A DNA stretch of 64,000 nt from Tipula vernalis (Eukaryota; Arthropoda; Insecta; Diptera; Tipulidae), in NCBI GenBank assembly GCA_958295665.1, contig OY282558.1, positions 334,525,106 through 334,589,105 of the forward strand. The letters are read 5' to 3'. The notes under the pieces were generated by a model. That model was given only the letters and a program-made list of their open reading frames with translations. It searched no databases and was not told the origin of the DNA. How positions within the stretch are numbered: the stretch's first letter is position 1; the number at the start of each line of letters is the position of its first letter. A program made the translations under genes and the position numbers. This document shows positions 1 through 9,659 of the stretch, in pieces.

Positions 1-775
1 TTCATCCAGGCATGTTTATTTGCTTTAAACAATACAGGCATGGTTCTTATATTTTTAAGACAACGGGGCTTAGAACTCTTCCCAATAACCAATACTGGTA
101 ACTTTTCAGTTCCATTTTGGTTTGCTCCTAAGAGGACTGTGATGCGTTCTTTGGTCAGTCTTCCACCCGCACAATCATCGTTTTTTAGGCACATTGTTCG
201 ATTTGGCATTAGCTTAAAAAACAAACTGTGACGACACAGTTAAAGATGTCCTCATCTTTGAATTTACTTCGGAATCCAGGAAGTTTGTCTTCAATCCAGT
301 TTGAAAGCTTGCTAACGTCGGCCGATGATTTTTCACCTACCACCATTTTAAAAGAAACAGATTGCCTTTGTTTAAAGCGATCAAACCACCCATCGCTCAC
401 CTTAAAGTCGCGAATTTTCATTTTTCCTGCAAACTGCTTAGCCTTTTCTTTAAGCAAAGGCCCGCTAATATTTATGTTATTCTGTCTGTGAACAGATAGC
501 CATTTGATGAGAACTTTTTCGAGGTCTTGGTATTTTCCTTTCCGCATTTTCATTCGCGATCTTACAAAAGACGAATTTTCGATGGAGTTACGGTTTTTAA
601 CGATATCGCCTACTGATCCTTTACTGCATCCAAACATTTGAGCAACATCACTGTAACTTTTTTTGTTGTCGTCGATTTCCCGTAGAATTTTTAATTTCGT
701 CTCAATAGAAATCGCATTTCTTTTCGATTTATTTACCACGTTTGGCATTTCGCTGAAATTATTGAAATTAGTCAA
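1..775 (-). pseudogene. CENP-B/Tigger-type transposase, broken, N-terminal part
   Basis: The start at 775 gives 188 residues carrying a psq-type helix-turn-helix (about residues 20-60, around SYSDVAQMFGCSKGSVGDIV) and a CENP-B-type second DNA-binding domain (about 75-140, containing WLSVHRQNNINISG and DGWFDRFKQR). This is the N-terminal architecture of pogo/Tigger/jerky transposases, which bind element ends and cut with a DDE catalytic domain. Near 225-235 the first catalytic motif, expected as DET, reads VVT and is followed at once by a one-base frameshift. The downstream frame (positions 1-225, with LMPNRTMCLKNDD and KERITVLLGANQNG) is clearly the continuing DDE domain. The aspartate loss and the frameshift make this copy inactive. 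Family assignment is firm; element name unknown. Confidence 0.85.
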
Positions 776-1258
776 ATAATTTAACTTAATGCTAATTTGT
801 TACTGTGTGAAAAACAACTTTACCAATTTTAATTATAGTTTAACTTTATTTTTAATCGACAACTATTTTATTGTACCTTATTTTTCAGTAGACACGCACT
901 AACTGAATAATTTATTGACCTTACTAACGAAAGTCCCGTAAGTTTTCGAAAAAATTATCTATCCGTAGTCGGAACAAAAGTTTTCAATCGCATCCAAATA
1001 AAGTAATGTGCGTTTATAGCATAACTTCTGTTTCTTCTTGAATATATTTTAGAACATCGTACGTTATTTCCAGAGAATATTACTAGGTAAATCATTTTAG
1101 GGAGAAATATATTCGTACTTTATATCCTTATAACGACGGTCTTTATATCGAGAGAGAATTTAATGAAAATTTGTCTGTAACTGCATGATTTTGTGGATTC
1201 GTACGTTATAAAGTAGGCGTCCGTTATATCGCGTGTACGTTATAACGCGATTCTACTG
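1..1258 (-). mobile_element. pogo/Tigger-like DNA transposon, 5' part (cut by window edge)
   Basis: A Tc1/mariner-superfamily element of the pogo/Tigger branch reads leftward and runs off the start of the window. Its outer end is seen at 1230-1258: read on the minus strand it begins CAGTAGAATCGCGTTATAAC, a typical pogo/Tigger terminus, followed on the plus strand by TA (1259-1260), the expected target duplication. Three related GTTATA-type motifs lie just inside the end (about 1200-1250), which may be subterminal transposase-binding repeats. Between the end and the transposase start (776-1230) I see only AT-rich leader. The other terminus is outside the window. Confidence 0.75.
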
Positions 1259-1535
1259 TATGTACTTTTTTGCTGTTTAATTATTTTTTCATTAACCATG
1301 AATTAAATATTTTTTTATAATAACGAATTAAAATATGTAGTTAATTATAAAAAATAAATTATATTTATTGATAAAAAATTGAATTAATACTTACAAAACT
1401 ATATTCGAACTCGAAAATTTTTGTTTAGAAAAACGAACTTAATTTATGAATTTCAGTCCTTTTATCCCTGTGAAAAAATTAGTAAAAATTGAACGTCCGT
1501 CGAAACCAAATGTAAATCCTACATGTAAAATATAA

Positions 1536-2132
1536 AAGAAAAAGGCCGAGGTAAGCCAAATTAAAACCCGAATTGACGGCCTCCAAAAAAAAATTAACAC
1601 CAATAACGATTGCCTAGCTAAATTAGTATCGGAAGTTAATTATCTCAAACAAGTTAATTTAAATTGTGAAATATTCGTAAGTGGATTTCCGAATAACATT
1701 AATGATGTGTCTGATATCATTCTAAAATTAAATGGATTATTCAATTTTGGTATCGACAAGATTGCTTCATCGTACCTGAAAACAATAACAGTTAAACGAA
1801 GTGGCCGTAGTAGGAGGGAAAACTTCAATCAGATTTTTTTAAAGTTCAAAACTGTTGACACAAAAAATATTGTTATGAACCAGATCCGCACAAATGGGCC
1901 AATAAAATTGAAACAACTCTATCCAACGTCATCTAGTGGAGATGTTACCATCAACATTCGTAATAGGCTTAACGCTACCAACGACATAATCATGAAACAA
2001 CTTTTAGATTTAAAGCGAAAAAATGTAATAAAATACTGTTGGTTTCGTCACAGTAACGTTTATCTTAAAGTTGCCGAAGATGATCAACCAAAAATCATAT
2101 GGACAGAGAGTGATGTCACAAAAATTAAATAA
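1536..2132 (+). pseudogene. LINE ORF1 protein, FP25/L1-like C-terminal domain
   Basis: An open frame follows a stop at 1533-1535 and runs to 2132; the first in-frame methionine is not near the start, so the N-terminus is lost. The protein begins with a short helical, probably coiled-coil stretch (KTRIDGLQKKINTNNDCLAK, about residues 10-40). It continues with a fold seen in many insect LINE ORF1 proteins and related to the C-terminal part of baculovirus FP proteins: NCEIFVSGFPNNINDVSDI, then QIFLKFKTVDTKNIVMNQI, then VIKYCWFRHSNVYLKVAEDD. Such ORF1 proteins bind element RNA. It sits about 450 bases upstream of the endonuclease of the same element. No zinc knuckle is present. Confidence 0.65.
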
Positions 2133-2585
2133 CAAAAGTTTCTACTCAATTTGGAATTTTTAAATTTCTTTTTCTTTTTTTTTCTTATTTTTTTAATCTT
2201 AATTTAATTTTTATATTTTTATTTTTCATTTTGTTGTTACAACACTGGGTAATAGGTAACTCCATTAAACTATTAATTATTTATTATTTTAAAAGCATTG
2301 TATTGAATTATTGTATTTAATGGTGGTTTCTACTTCAAATATTAGCTTCTAAATTCAAGAAGATTCTTTCACCTTTCATTTAAATTATTTTATTACTTTT
2401 TATTTTATTAAATTTTCAGCAACATTTGAATTATACTATTAGATTATTTTTTATGGATAATGTACCTAACCTCAAGAACAACAACAAGCATTTTGTTAAA
2501 TTTCCTGATTTTGGTAGGGAAACTAACAATATTTTGAGTTTAAACATCTGATATTTAAACATCAACATGATTATGATCAAAATGA

Positions 2586-3072
2586 ATGATAATAGATATT
2601 ATTATACTTACGGAATCCTTTTTAGGCAAATTTGAAACCGAACATTTTAATTTAAATGGCTATACAGCATTTCACAATACTCGAGATAACAGATCTGGTG
2701 GAGGTGTCTCGATTTTTCTCCATCGGAATTTAGATTTTACTTTAGTAAATTCTTATAATTTGGACGAAAACCAATGCGTGGTAACTTATTCTAGAAATTT
2801 AAATTTGTATGTAACGGGTATATATCAACCACCACACACTTATCATCGTAGATTCTTATCATTTTTAGATGATTGTTTGTCTGCTTGTAAAAACCAAATC
2901 GTTGTAGGTGATCTTAATATTGACATTTTGGGCAAAACCAGTTCACAGACTCAACTAGGTAATTACATTTCAACATTACTCTTAAACAACTACTTTATTA
3001 TAAATGAACCCAACGAGTTATATGCTATTCGGATTTCATGCTCCACTAGAACGATAATAGATCACATTTCTA
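2586..3072 (+). pseudogene. LINE apurinic-type endonuclease domain, truncated
   Basis: This stretch encodes an exonuclease-endonuclease-phosphatase domain, which nicks target DNA for LINE integration. Visible landmarks are DIIILTESFLGKF near the start (conserved acidic TE motif), GGGVSIFLHRNL, the catalytic-loop VVGDLNIDIL and TIIDHIST (the conserved Asp-His pair). The true N-terminus lies upstream, where LSLNI and YLNINM can be read in shifted frames around 2535-2585, so a frameshift precedes the block. The frame is cut at 3072 by the IS630/Tc1-type element. The endonuclease C-terminus (usual SDH motif) is not recovered on the other side, so some LINE sequence has been deleted. Confidence 0.75.
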
Positions 3073-3250
3073 CACCTTTTCCAATTGTAATTCAGAAAGT
3101 ATCAATCGTAATTCAGATTAGTCAAATGTAATTCAGAAAGTATCAATTGTAATTAAGAAAGTATCAATTGTAATTCAAAAAGTATCAAATGTAATTCAGA
3201 TTACATAGTCAATTGTAATTCAGAAAATTTCAACATTCATCCAATTGCAG
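3073..3250 (+). repeat. Left terminal inverted repeat with iterated 21-bp units
   Basis: About five imperfect copies of a unit close to TTGTAATTCAGAAAGTATCA lie head to tail from 3083 to 3225, followed by a segment (TTTCAACATTCATC) that is also found inverted at the right end. Iterated subterminal units of this kind are often transposase-binding sites; that role is inferred here. Confidence 0.75.
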
Positions 3251-3529
3251 CAATTTCTGCAACAGGAATTTTATGTGTGGAAAGAAAGGTTATGTAAACT
3301 AAAGGCGGAAACGCTGTGATAGGCGATATATCCCCAAGAGTTTATATTGAATGATTTTTATACAGAAGTTAATGAAGTGTTTTATGATGTAATAGCAGTT
3401 ATTAGTATTTTAAGTTATGGTTATAGAAGTGATGGAGAGAGTATTGATAGTTGTTATATGTTAGTTTTTATATAGTTAATGGAGTATACTAAAGATAAGT
3501 TAATTAAATTCAATTTTTATTACATTTAT

Positions 3530-3600
3530 TAAGTCAATTTATTGCATCAATGAGATGAATATTGAATATTTCTGAATTATAATTAACAATTTGATCTTTT
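3530..3600 (+). repeat. Extra internal copy of the right-end repeat
   Basis: The stretch around 3535-3585 (TTTATTGCATCAATGAGATG, then a TCTGAATTA motif) repeats, in the same orientation, the inner part of the right terminal repeat at 5013-5063. It is thus in inverted orientation to the left terminus only 300 bases away. Confidence 0.7.
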
Positions 3601-3706
3601 TAACATAACACAAACAATATTCTTTAATAAAAAACAATAACACAAACAATAACAGAAATATCAAATAAATAAAACAAATAATCGAAATAATGAATGAACT
3701 TCTGCT

Positions 3707-4305
3707 TTAGGTACCAATAGTCATGTCGTTCATTGCTAAAGCGGTAGCTTGATGGATTGAACTATGTTGTACGGCACGAGCACAATCACCTCCTGCTACG
3801 GTATTCTTTGGCTGATCTATTATCTCCTCCAAGTAGGTTAGTCTGTGTTCCGTAACACCAGGACCTGTAACGCTGGGTATTCTAATATTATTTTTAACGT
3901 AAGCCTTTACCTTTGACCAAATCGTCTCAATAGGATTAAGCATTGGCGAATATGGCTCTAGTTGCAGCAGAGACGCCATCGTTCCAGTAATAATTCTTTC
4001 TAGTTTTGAATGGCAAGGTGCGTTGTCTGAAACAATTACCAAATCTTCCAGTTCATTTCCCATATCTTGCCAGTGTTGCATCAGTTTTGCCACCCATGCA
4101 TTTGCTAGATGCGCTTTAAATGAACCTCTTCTCCGCTCCATTGACACAACTCCTGCAGTAGAGATTGCTCCTATTAGATGGACGTTAGGGCCTCGTGCTG
4201 CCGAAAGGAGTTGGACTGGTACCAGCTACCGCACGGCACCTTGTCCGGCGGCAAAACAAATTGAAATTGGTTTCATCTATCCAAACAATCTGTTTCACAA
4301 CGTAG
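3707..4305 (-). pseudogene. IS630/Tc1-type DDE transposase domain, frameshifted
   Basis: This is the catalytic half of the same broken gene. In the first frame (about 4305-4195) the motif VKQIVWIDETNFNLF carries the first catalytic aspartate. A frameshift near 4185 moves reading to the frame that ends at 3707, which contains the second aspartate in VIVSDNAPCHS and the catalytic glutamate in YSPMLNPIETIW. I count 32 residues between the second Asp and the Glu, slightly short of the 34 common in Tc1 elements. All three catalytic residues are therefore still present, across different frames. A C-terminal tail of about 60 residues follows the glutamate. Confidence 0.8.
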
Positions 4306-4875
4306 TTATTCAAACGTTGTACATATTCTGCTTTTTTTTCCTTTATTTATTTCGGAGTTCATAGTGCAAGGTTCATTATGAACTTTCTTCTTAATGAAGA
4401 GTCTACCTTCTAGGTAATTACCTACAGTTGACGCAGATATCGATGTGTTGAAATTGGTTAGTATTTTTTGTTTTATTTGCTGCTGTGTGTAGCTGCAATC
4501 CTCTTCTACCCATGAAACTAGCAAATCAATTCGTTCCTCATTTAAATTTTTAGGTTGTATGCCTCCTCTGGGTAACATTTTGTCATTCCCTGATCGGATC
4601 CAATGAAACGCAGTCTTGTACTTGATGTTCAACGTAGCAGCTAAAGACACCCAGTCCTCACCTTTATTGGCACAATTTACCATTCTTTCGCAATCTGGAT
4701 TAATATTTTTTTTGTACTTTTTTCTTACTGTTATTTCAGTTCCAGTGACAACAGCTCTGCAAATAGGACAAGTGGCATTGTTCATATCTTGTTGACATTT
4801 TGTGTGCAGTAGATGTCTACATGGTAGCAGTCTTATAACTTTATTTCTTGTCATTGGAATTACTTTAAACTCCAT
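4306..4875 (-). pseudogene. RING-finger fragment plus helix-turn-helix, transposase N-terminal part
   Basis: The start at 4875 gives 189 residues. Residues 16-40 contain PCRHLLHTKCQQD followed by CPICRAVV, giving the C-H-H-C-C-C ligands that form the last six of the eight positions of a RING-H2 finger. The first Cys-x2-Cys pair is missing, and no candidate for it is seen upstream before a stop, so the copy starts inside the finger. From about residue 55 the protein changes to a helix-turn-helix-like region (EDWVSLAATLNIKYKTAFHW) and a second one (TQQQIKQKILTNFNTSISAS, with TVGNYLEGRLF), as in IS630/Tc1-type transposases. The frame runs directly toward the DDE segment at 3707-4305. A RING joined to this transposase type is unusual; whether it acted as a ubiquitin ligase is unknown. 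Confidence 0.7.
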
Positions 4876-4949
4876 TAAAAAATAGGGGATTAATTTTTTT
4901 TTTCACAAAAAATAATAACAATTTATCTAACATAGATAATGACACATAT

Positions 4950-5140
4950 TTTTGGTTACTTATCTTTATTTTTTTCTATATAATCCAGTAAAACTAAGTA
5001 TATAATTTTAATTCAGTTTATTGCATCAATGAGATGAATGTTGAAATTCTCTGAATTACAATTGAACACTTTCTGAATTACAGTTGACTATGCAATCTGA
5101 ATTACATTTGATACATTCTGAATTACAATTGGAAAAGGTA
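4950..5140 (-). repeat. Right terminal inverted repeat with iterated units
   Basis: About four inverted copies of the TTGTAATTCAGAA unit lie between 5055 and 5132, ending in GAATTACAATTGGAAAAGGT at the outer edge, the reverse complement of the left end at 3073. The inner part (5013-5063) is shared with the copy at 3530-3600. Confidence 0.75.
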
Positions 5141-5392
5141 TAGTACTACTATTAACTTTGTTAAGGTATTGTCTGCTATCCAGGATAAATTTGGGTCATC
5201 TACCATTCCAGATTTTATTTCACTATATGACTTTATTGTTACTTGAATTAAAGATAATAAAATAACTACTACTAATGTTAAAGTGTCGTCATTTAAAAAG
5301 CCATGGTTCACTATGCAACTTATGAAGCAATCTAAACTTCGTGATAAGTATTATAAATTACATAAGGCCTACTATCAGAGCCTTCTAGAGTA
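5141..5392 (+). pseudogene. LINE linker between endonuclease and reverse transcriptase
   Basis: After the DNA transposon the LINE resumes. One frame reads STTINFVKVLSAIQDKFGSS and, after a stop, TTTNVKVSSFKKPWFTMQL and MKQSKLRDKYYKLHKAYYQ, the basic 'K-PWF ... K-RDK-Y-K-HK' linker that precedes RT in CR1/Jockey-type LINEs. It ends at 5392 where a MITE begins. A stop and a probable missing segment upstream show decay. Confidence 0.7.
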
Positions 5393-6265
5393 TAGAGCCA
5401 TAATTTTAATGAGGTATTTTTTAGAAGCTTTTTTAGTGGTATAACTTTTCACTGATTTCCATAGTAAAAATGGTGTTTTTTAGCTTCAAGTTTTTCAATG
5501 AAAAAAAACAAAAATATTATAAAAGGTTTATATAAAAGTTTTCTACATATCTTTAAGAACAATATACAAGAAAGCCATTTGGTATTAAGTAAATATTAAT
5601 TGCAGAAATATTAAAATTAAATTATTTCTAAAATATATTTTTTCGAAATTTCATTTTGAAAAATACATCAAAGTTGGCTCTGACAAATTAAAATAATACT
5701 TGCTAAATTTATCTTTAGTTTTACTAGTGTTCGTAAGATGTCTAAAATGGTAAAAGAAAAATACGAAAAAAAATTATTCAATCGCAAAATTATCACACGT
5801 TCCTTCCTATATTTTGTGAATTGGTTTTGCTTTCCCTGCAATTTTTGAACTTGAAATTTCCCCAGGTGGTAATTTTTGGTAAGATTTTTCCAAATTTTTA
5901 CGGCCATCACTGCCATCTATGTAATGTATATTGACTTAATGACCAAACGAATCGCAGTAAGCTTTTATTTCAATTTGACCAGAATGCTGTTGTTATGATT
6001 TTTTTTTAATATTTTGGTTTAAATAAATCAATTATTACAAGAAAATGAAAACTACTTAAACGATATTTATATATGTTGAAATTCAAACATTTATGAAAGT
6101 ATTTCAGAAATCATAATTAAGAATTTGTAACGTTTTCATTTAAAAATTTGTCTTAGGAAAAAAAGTGATTTCCCATATGTTTTGTGTGTTTTACTATGAA
6201 AAGTTTCGTTTTTTCCTCGTTTCTAATTCCCTTATAAAAGCTCAGATTTTTTTATTATGGCTCTA
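5393..6265. mobile_element. MITE, copy A (about 0.87 kb, TA target)
   Basis: A non-coding AT-rich insertion in the LINE. Its ends are inverted (TAGAGCCATAAT on the left, ATTATGGCTCTA on the right, about 14 bp) and it is flanked by TA at 5391-5392 and 6266-6267, suggesting a Tc1/mariner-mobilised element. It is confirmed as a repeat by a second copy at 35828-36714, alike over nearly the whole length with scattered substitutions and small indels. No coding frame is apparent. Confidence 0.85.
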
Positions 6266-6267
6266 TA

Positions 6268-7255
6268 AAATACAGGGTGCTCTGCTACTATCCGTCCAAT
6301 TCATTTTTTCTAAATCATTTTAAATGCCTTAGTACCAAATTTAGACAACTAGTTCGAAACGCTAAGAAGTGTTATTATACTACCCAGTTAAATATCAATA
6401 CTACGAATCCCAAACAAATGTGGAATATATTTAATCAAATCTTGACGAATAATTCTAATTCCACTAGACGAAATAATCTGAATAATTCTAATAAGTTCTT
6501 TACCACAATTGGGCTATTAATCTCAAGTTCCTCAACTTCAGGACATTTCATTATTGAACCACGCTACATTATAAGACCACTGATAGCTATAGAACCAGTA
6601 ACTATTGAAGAACTTAGAAACATTATAAATAAACTGAAATTATTCGCCTCACCCGGTTTTGGATGATATAACAGGCAGTATGCTTAAAAGTTTGATTGAT
6701 ATTATATCTCGTTCATTACTAGTAAAATTAAATTCTTCGATCAATGAAGGTGTCTTAATATTAGTAGACCGTCTTGACTTTAATAACCTCATCTACAGAA
6801 ATCAGTTTGGGTTTACCAAAAATTGTAGTACTGCTTCGGGTGTATTAAATCTTGTCGAAGGTATTTACGAGTCTATTGAAAATAAATATGCCACAGCATG
6901 CGTATTCTTGGACTTTAAAAAAGCATTTGATTGTGTGAATCATGATATATTGATTGATAAGTTTATGAATTTTGGGATCTCTGGCACTGCTTTAAAATTC
7001 TTAAAAAGTTATTTAACTGATAGGAAGCAGACAGTTTGCATGAGTACAAATGAATCATATGAAATGGATATATCCGTTGGTGTCCTTCAAGGATCTATTC
7101 TGGGCCCCACCTTCTTTCTAATTTATGTAAATGACGTGTTTAATTTAAATCTAAGATTCGCCCTCATTTATAGTTCAAATTCTTACGAGCAACTTAAAAT
7201 TGATATGGAGAGGGATTTGGCTATTATCAACGAATGGCTTCAGCGAACAAACTAG
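6268..7255 (+). pseudogene. LINE reverse transcriptase, fingers and palm, decayed
   Basis: Two overlapping frames (to 6666, then 6659-7255) give the central RT region of the interrupted LINE. The first contains the thumb-proximal linker QMWNIFNQIL and the EELRNIINKLKLFASPGFG segment that precedes the RT fingers. The second has DDITGSMLK, YRNQFGFTKNCSTASGVLNL, the palm aspartate motif ACVFLDFKKAFDCVNHDIL and GVLQGSILGPTFFLIYVNDV. The catalytic YADD box expected about 20 residues later is missing: the frame jumps from LNLRFA to LIYSSNSYEQL, a short deletion that by itself inactivates the enzyme. Part of the fingers (NYRPIS region) is also missing. Confidence 0.85.
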
Positions 7256-7983
7256 TATTGAGTATTTCTAAATCAAATTTCATCATATTCTACCTTAAAC
7301 AGAAACCATCACTAATATTTGATGAAATTGGGTCCAGGAACGAATCAATTAAACGCGTTAACTGTGTTCGGTTTTTGGGGTTATTATTTAATTCTCAACT
7401 TTCCTAATCACATTAATGAAATTAAAGATAAAATATCTCCTATTATAGGAGTTTTTCGGCGTGTTGGCCAATATATACCTGCTTCAGTAAAATACAACTT
7501 ATATTTCAGTTATATTCATCATTGTCATTTAATATATTTAATTATGGGGTTCTTCTAGTGAAGTTAATTTAAAAGATTTACAAATCTTACAAAACAAAGG
7601 ATTAAAATCCTTAAGAAATCTACCAAAGCGTACTCTAAGTAAATTTCTTTATAGTGAGAATATTCTTCCTATCTCATCGCTAATTGAATATCAATATATC
7701 ATCACTATATATAATATTAGGCATGGTACAATTAGGTATAATAAGGAACTCCAAACAAATCTTTCTGTATCTGAAAAACTTACGCATAGTTCTGTGAGTT
7801 ATCGCCTACCTAACAATAAATACAGTACGACTCAGAATAGTATCTTTTATAAAGGTGTTAAATAATTTTTACAGTTTGAGTGATGAAATGAAAAATAAGA
7901 AAATTTCGGAGCTTAAATCATATTTGAAAAATAAGTTGTTCAGTGAATATATCGAGAAGTATGATATTTATCATTTGGATTAA
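7256..7983 (+). pseudogene. LINE reverse transcriptase C-terminus
   Basis: Downstream of a stop at 7253-7255, fragments in shifting frames continue the LINE: a SNFIIF motif, VNCVRFLGLLFNSQL (the usual YLG-like box after the palm), HINEIKDKISPIIGVFRRV, and a long piece ending at 7981-7983 with NSLSDEMKNKKISELKSYLK and LFSEYIEKYDIYHLD. This is the C-terminal domain found in CR1/Jockey-type elements, here without an RNase H domain. Several single-base frameshifts are needed to connect it. Confidence 0.75.
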
Positions 7984-8044
7984 ATTATTGTTGTTAGATT
8001 TATTGTTACTTTCATGATGCTTACTTTTTATTCCAGTTTGGAAT

Positions 8045-9088
8045 ATGGAAAGATCAGAGCAAGCACAACTTGAATACTTTTTTAAAAAATCAACTCAAAG
8101 AAATAACAATTCTGATAATAGCGCCAACCTAACTAATTATACCAACGTTATAACTATTCAAACTACAATTGAATTAGTGGACTCACTATCTCAAAATAAT
8201 GTATTTCTTGCGGATGAAAATATCTGATAGTGAACTTTTCCCCGACTCAGCTGATATTGGGAGCTATGTTAATACGAAGTTGTTAAACAATCTTGGAAGC
8301 CACTACCAAATTTCAAATTTCCGTTTTCGTTGCACCAAAAACAGAACAAAGAAGTTCGACGATACATGAATCAACATTATTTGACAAAACATGAATGGCT
8401 CACATATTCCAATATATTTAAGGGATTATTCTGCAAATATTCTGTTTGCTTTCAAAACAATTCTGCTACAAAGCTTGATAATCAGCCACTGTTGAAGAAA
8501 ACCGTAATCAATTAAAACCCATTATTGAACTGCTAATATTATTAGGACGACAGAATATAGCGCTTCGAGATGTGATGATGGCATATTAGATTTTAATCCG
8601 ATGCAAAATGATGGAAACTTTCATCAAATTTTAAAATACAGAGCTAGTGGCGATTGCATTCAATAAGAATAGAGCAACACATATATCAGCAAGACTACCC
8701 AAAATGAACTGATTGATATCATTGGAGCTGAAATTAGGGATGAAATCATAGAAAGAAACAAAAAAGCCAAACATTATTCGGTGATTTTTGATGAAACTAC
8801 CGACATAAGTACGGTTTCGCCATTAAGCTTAGTACTAGCTTATATACATAATGGAAAAATATTCGAAGATTTAATTGATTTTTTGAATATCCATTAAACT
8901 GCCGATGAAAGTTTTAATCTACAGGGCAAAGAGCCAAAAATTACAGGTAAAATTCTTGAGCAGTTAGTTATAAAGCAATTGAAAAAATATGGATCAAATC
9001 CCAATTATTTCACTGGAATTGGGACAAATGGGTGTTCTGTGATGATTTCGGAACAAATCGGTGCGGTGAATGAAATACAAAAGGAAGC
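8045..9088 (+). pseudogene. hAT-like transposase, N-terminal half, many stops
   Basis: The first methionine gives MERSEQAQLEYFFKKSTQRN, typical of the ZMYM1-like/DUF4371 hAT group. A decayed region follows with the TTF-type zinc-finger neighbourhood (TKHEWLTYSNIFKGLFCKY). From about 8760 comes the start of the RNase H-like catalytic core, YSVIFDETTDIST, with the first catalytic aspartate. TGIGTNGCSVMISEQIGAV near 9020 corresponds to the second catalytic region, where the usual aspartate appears as asparagine. At least six stops or frameshifts interrupt it. It ends at the GAAGC duplicated by the BEL insertion. Confidence 0.75.
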
Positions 9089-9547
9089 TGTAAAATCATA
9101 GACTTTTGTACTTAAATTATAAATTCAAGATAGTCTTGATCTACAGTTAACTAATAGATTACCACGGGTGGAGGGGGAAGTCTATTGGTTATGGAGAATA
9201 AACAACTTGTTGTTAATATAAGAGTTCCGTATATTGATGATTATTAAGATTACCACTGGTGGGGTCTTAATAATCTTGAGAACAAACACTTTGTTTCAGT
9301 TGTAAATTTATTCTGAGCGTTTATTTTTAATTTGCTCGTCTTTTTATACAAAATCTCATTCATCCAAATTACACTATTTTACAATAAAAAGAAATAATAA
9401 AACATTAATGTTTAGTAAGCATATTAATGAGAAAAGGTGTTGTGTGACATTATAAAGAAAACAAATTATTAATTTGTTAGGTTCCGGCTTGTAGTGTTGA
9501 TGAGTTGACATAAAATATTGTGTTTTGTTGCACTGTTGATCTCAACA
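9089..9547 (-). repeat. BEL element 3' LTR (complete, 459 bp)
   Basis: Bounded by TG at 9089 and CA at 9547 on the plus strand. Its upstream 53 bases in element orientation (9495-9547) match the stub at 15217-15269, which proves the LTR boundary. The left end abuts the GAAGC target duplication. The body is AT-rich with a short GGTGG-centred partial duplication (ATTACCACGGGTGG near 9157, ATTACCACTGGTGG near 9249). Confidence 0.9.
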
Positions 9548-9659
9548 TATTCCCGGGCCGCCATTTAGATTGTTATACTATGAAACTTAACATATGCCGG
9601 GGCTTCCGTTGCTGCTTTCTTGCTTCCGAACGTTGAAGAGGTGAAGGGGGTGGGCGCGT

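Larger units (their letters stand above)
3073..5140 (-). mobile_element. IS630/Tc1-type DNA transposon with a RING-finger fragment
   Basis: About 2.07 kb inserted in the LINE at a TA site (TA at 3071-3072 and after the right end at 5141-5142). The two ends are inverted copies: the left begins yACCTTTTCCAATTGTAATT and the right ends with its reverse complement, and similarity continues inward for roughly 170 bases. Both ends are built from repeated units related to TTGTAATTCAGAAAGTATCA. On the minus strand one broken coding region runs from 4875 to 3707: a partial RING finger, a helix-turn-helix region and a DDE domain of the IS630/Tc1 superfamily. 3260-3700 and 4880-4950 hold no recognisable gene. 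Confidence 0.75.
1536..7983 (+). mobile_element. CR1/Jockey-like LINE, interrupted by two DNA transposons
   Basis: A degenerate non-LTR retrotransposon runs rightward as ORF1 (1536-2132), endonuclease (2586-3072), linker (5141-5392) and reverse transcriptase (6268-7983). A T-rich, gene-free spacer with poly-T and AT runs occupies 2133-2585. Two DNA transposons split it: an IS630/Tc1-type element at 3073-5140 and a MITE at 5393-6265, both apparently at TA sites. Removing them brings LINE coding blocks back into the right order, though not a clean frame, and parts of the endonuclease end and the RT palm are missing, so the LINE was already decaying or decayed after insertion. The 5' end is not defined. 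The clade call (CR1 or Jockey) rests on ORF1 type and general RT motifs and is uncertain. Confidence 0.75.

Noticed and set aside
3083..3225. CRISPR-like array of 21-bp repeats
   Set aside because: Eukaryotic context; units are degenerate with no regular spacers and lie in a transposon end mirrored at the other end.
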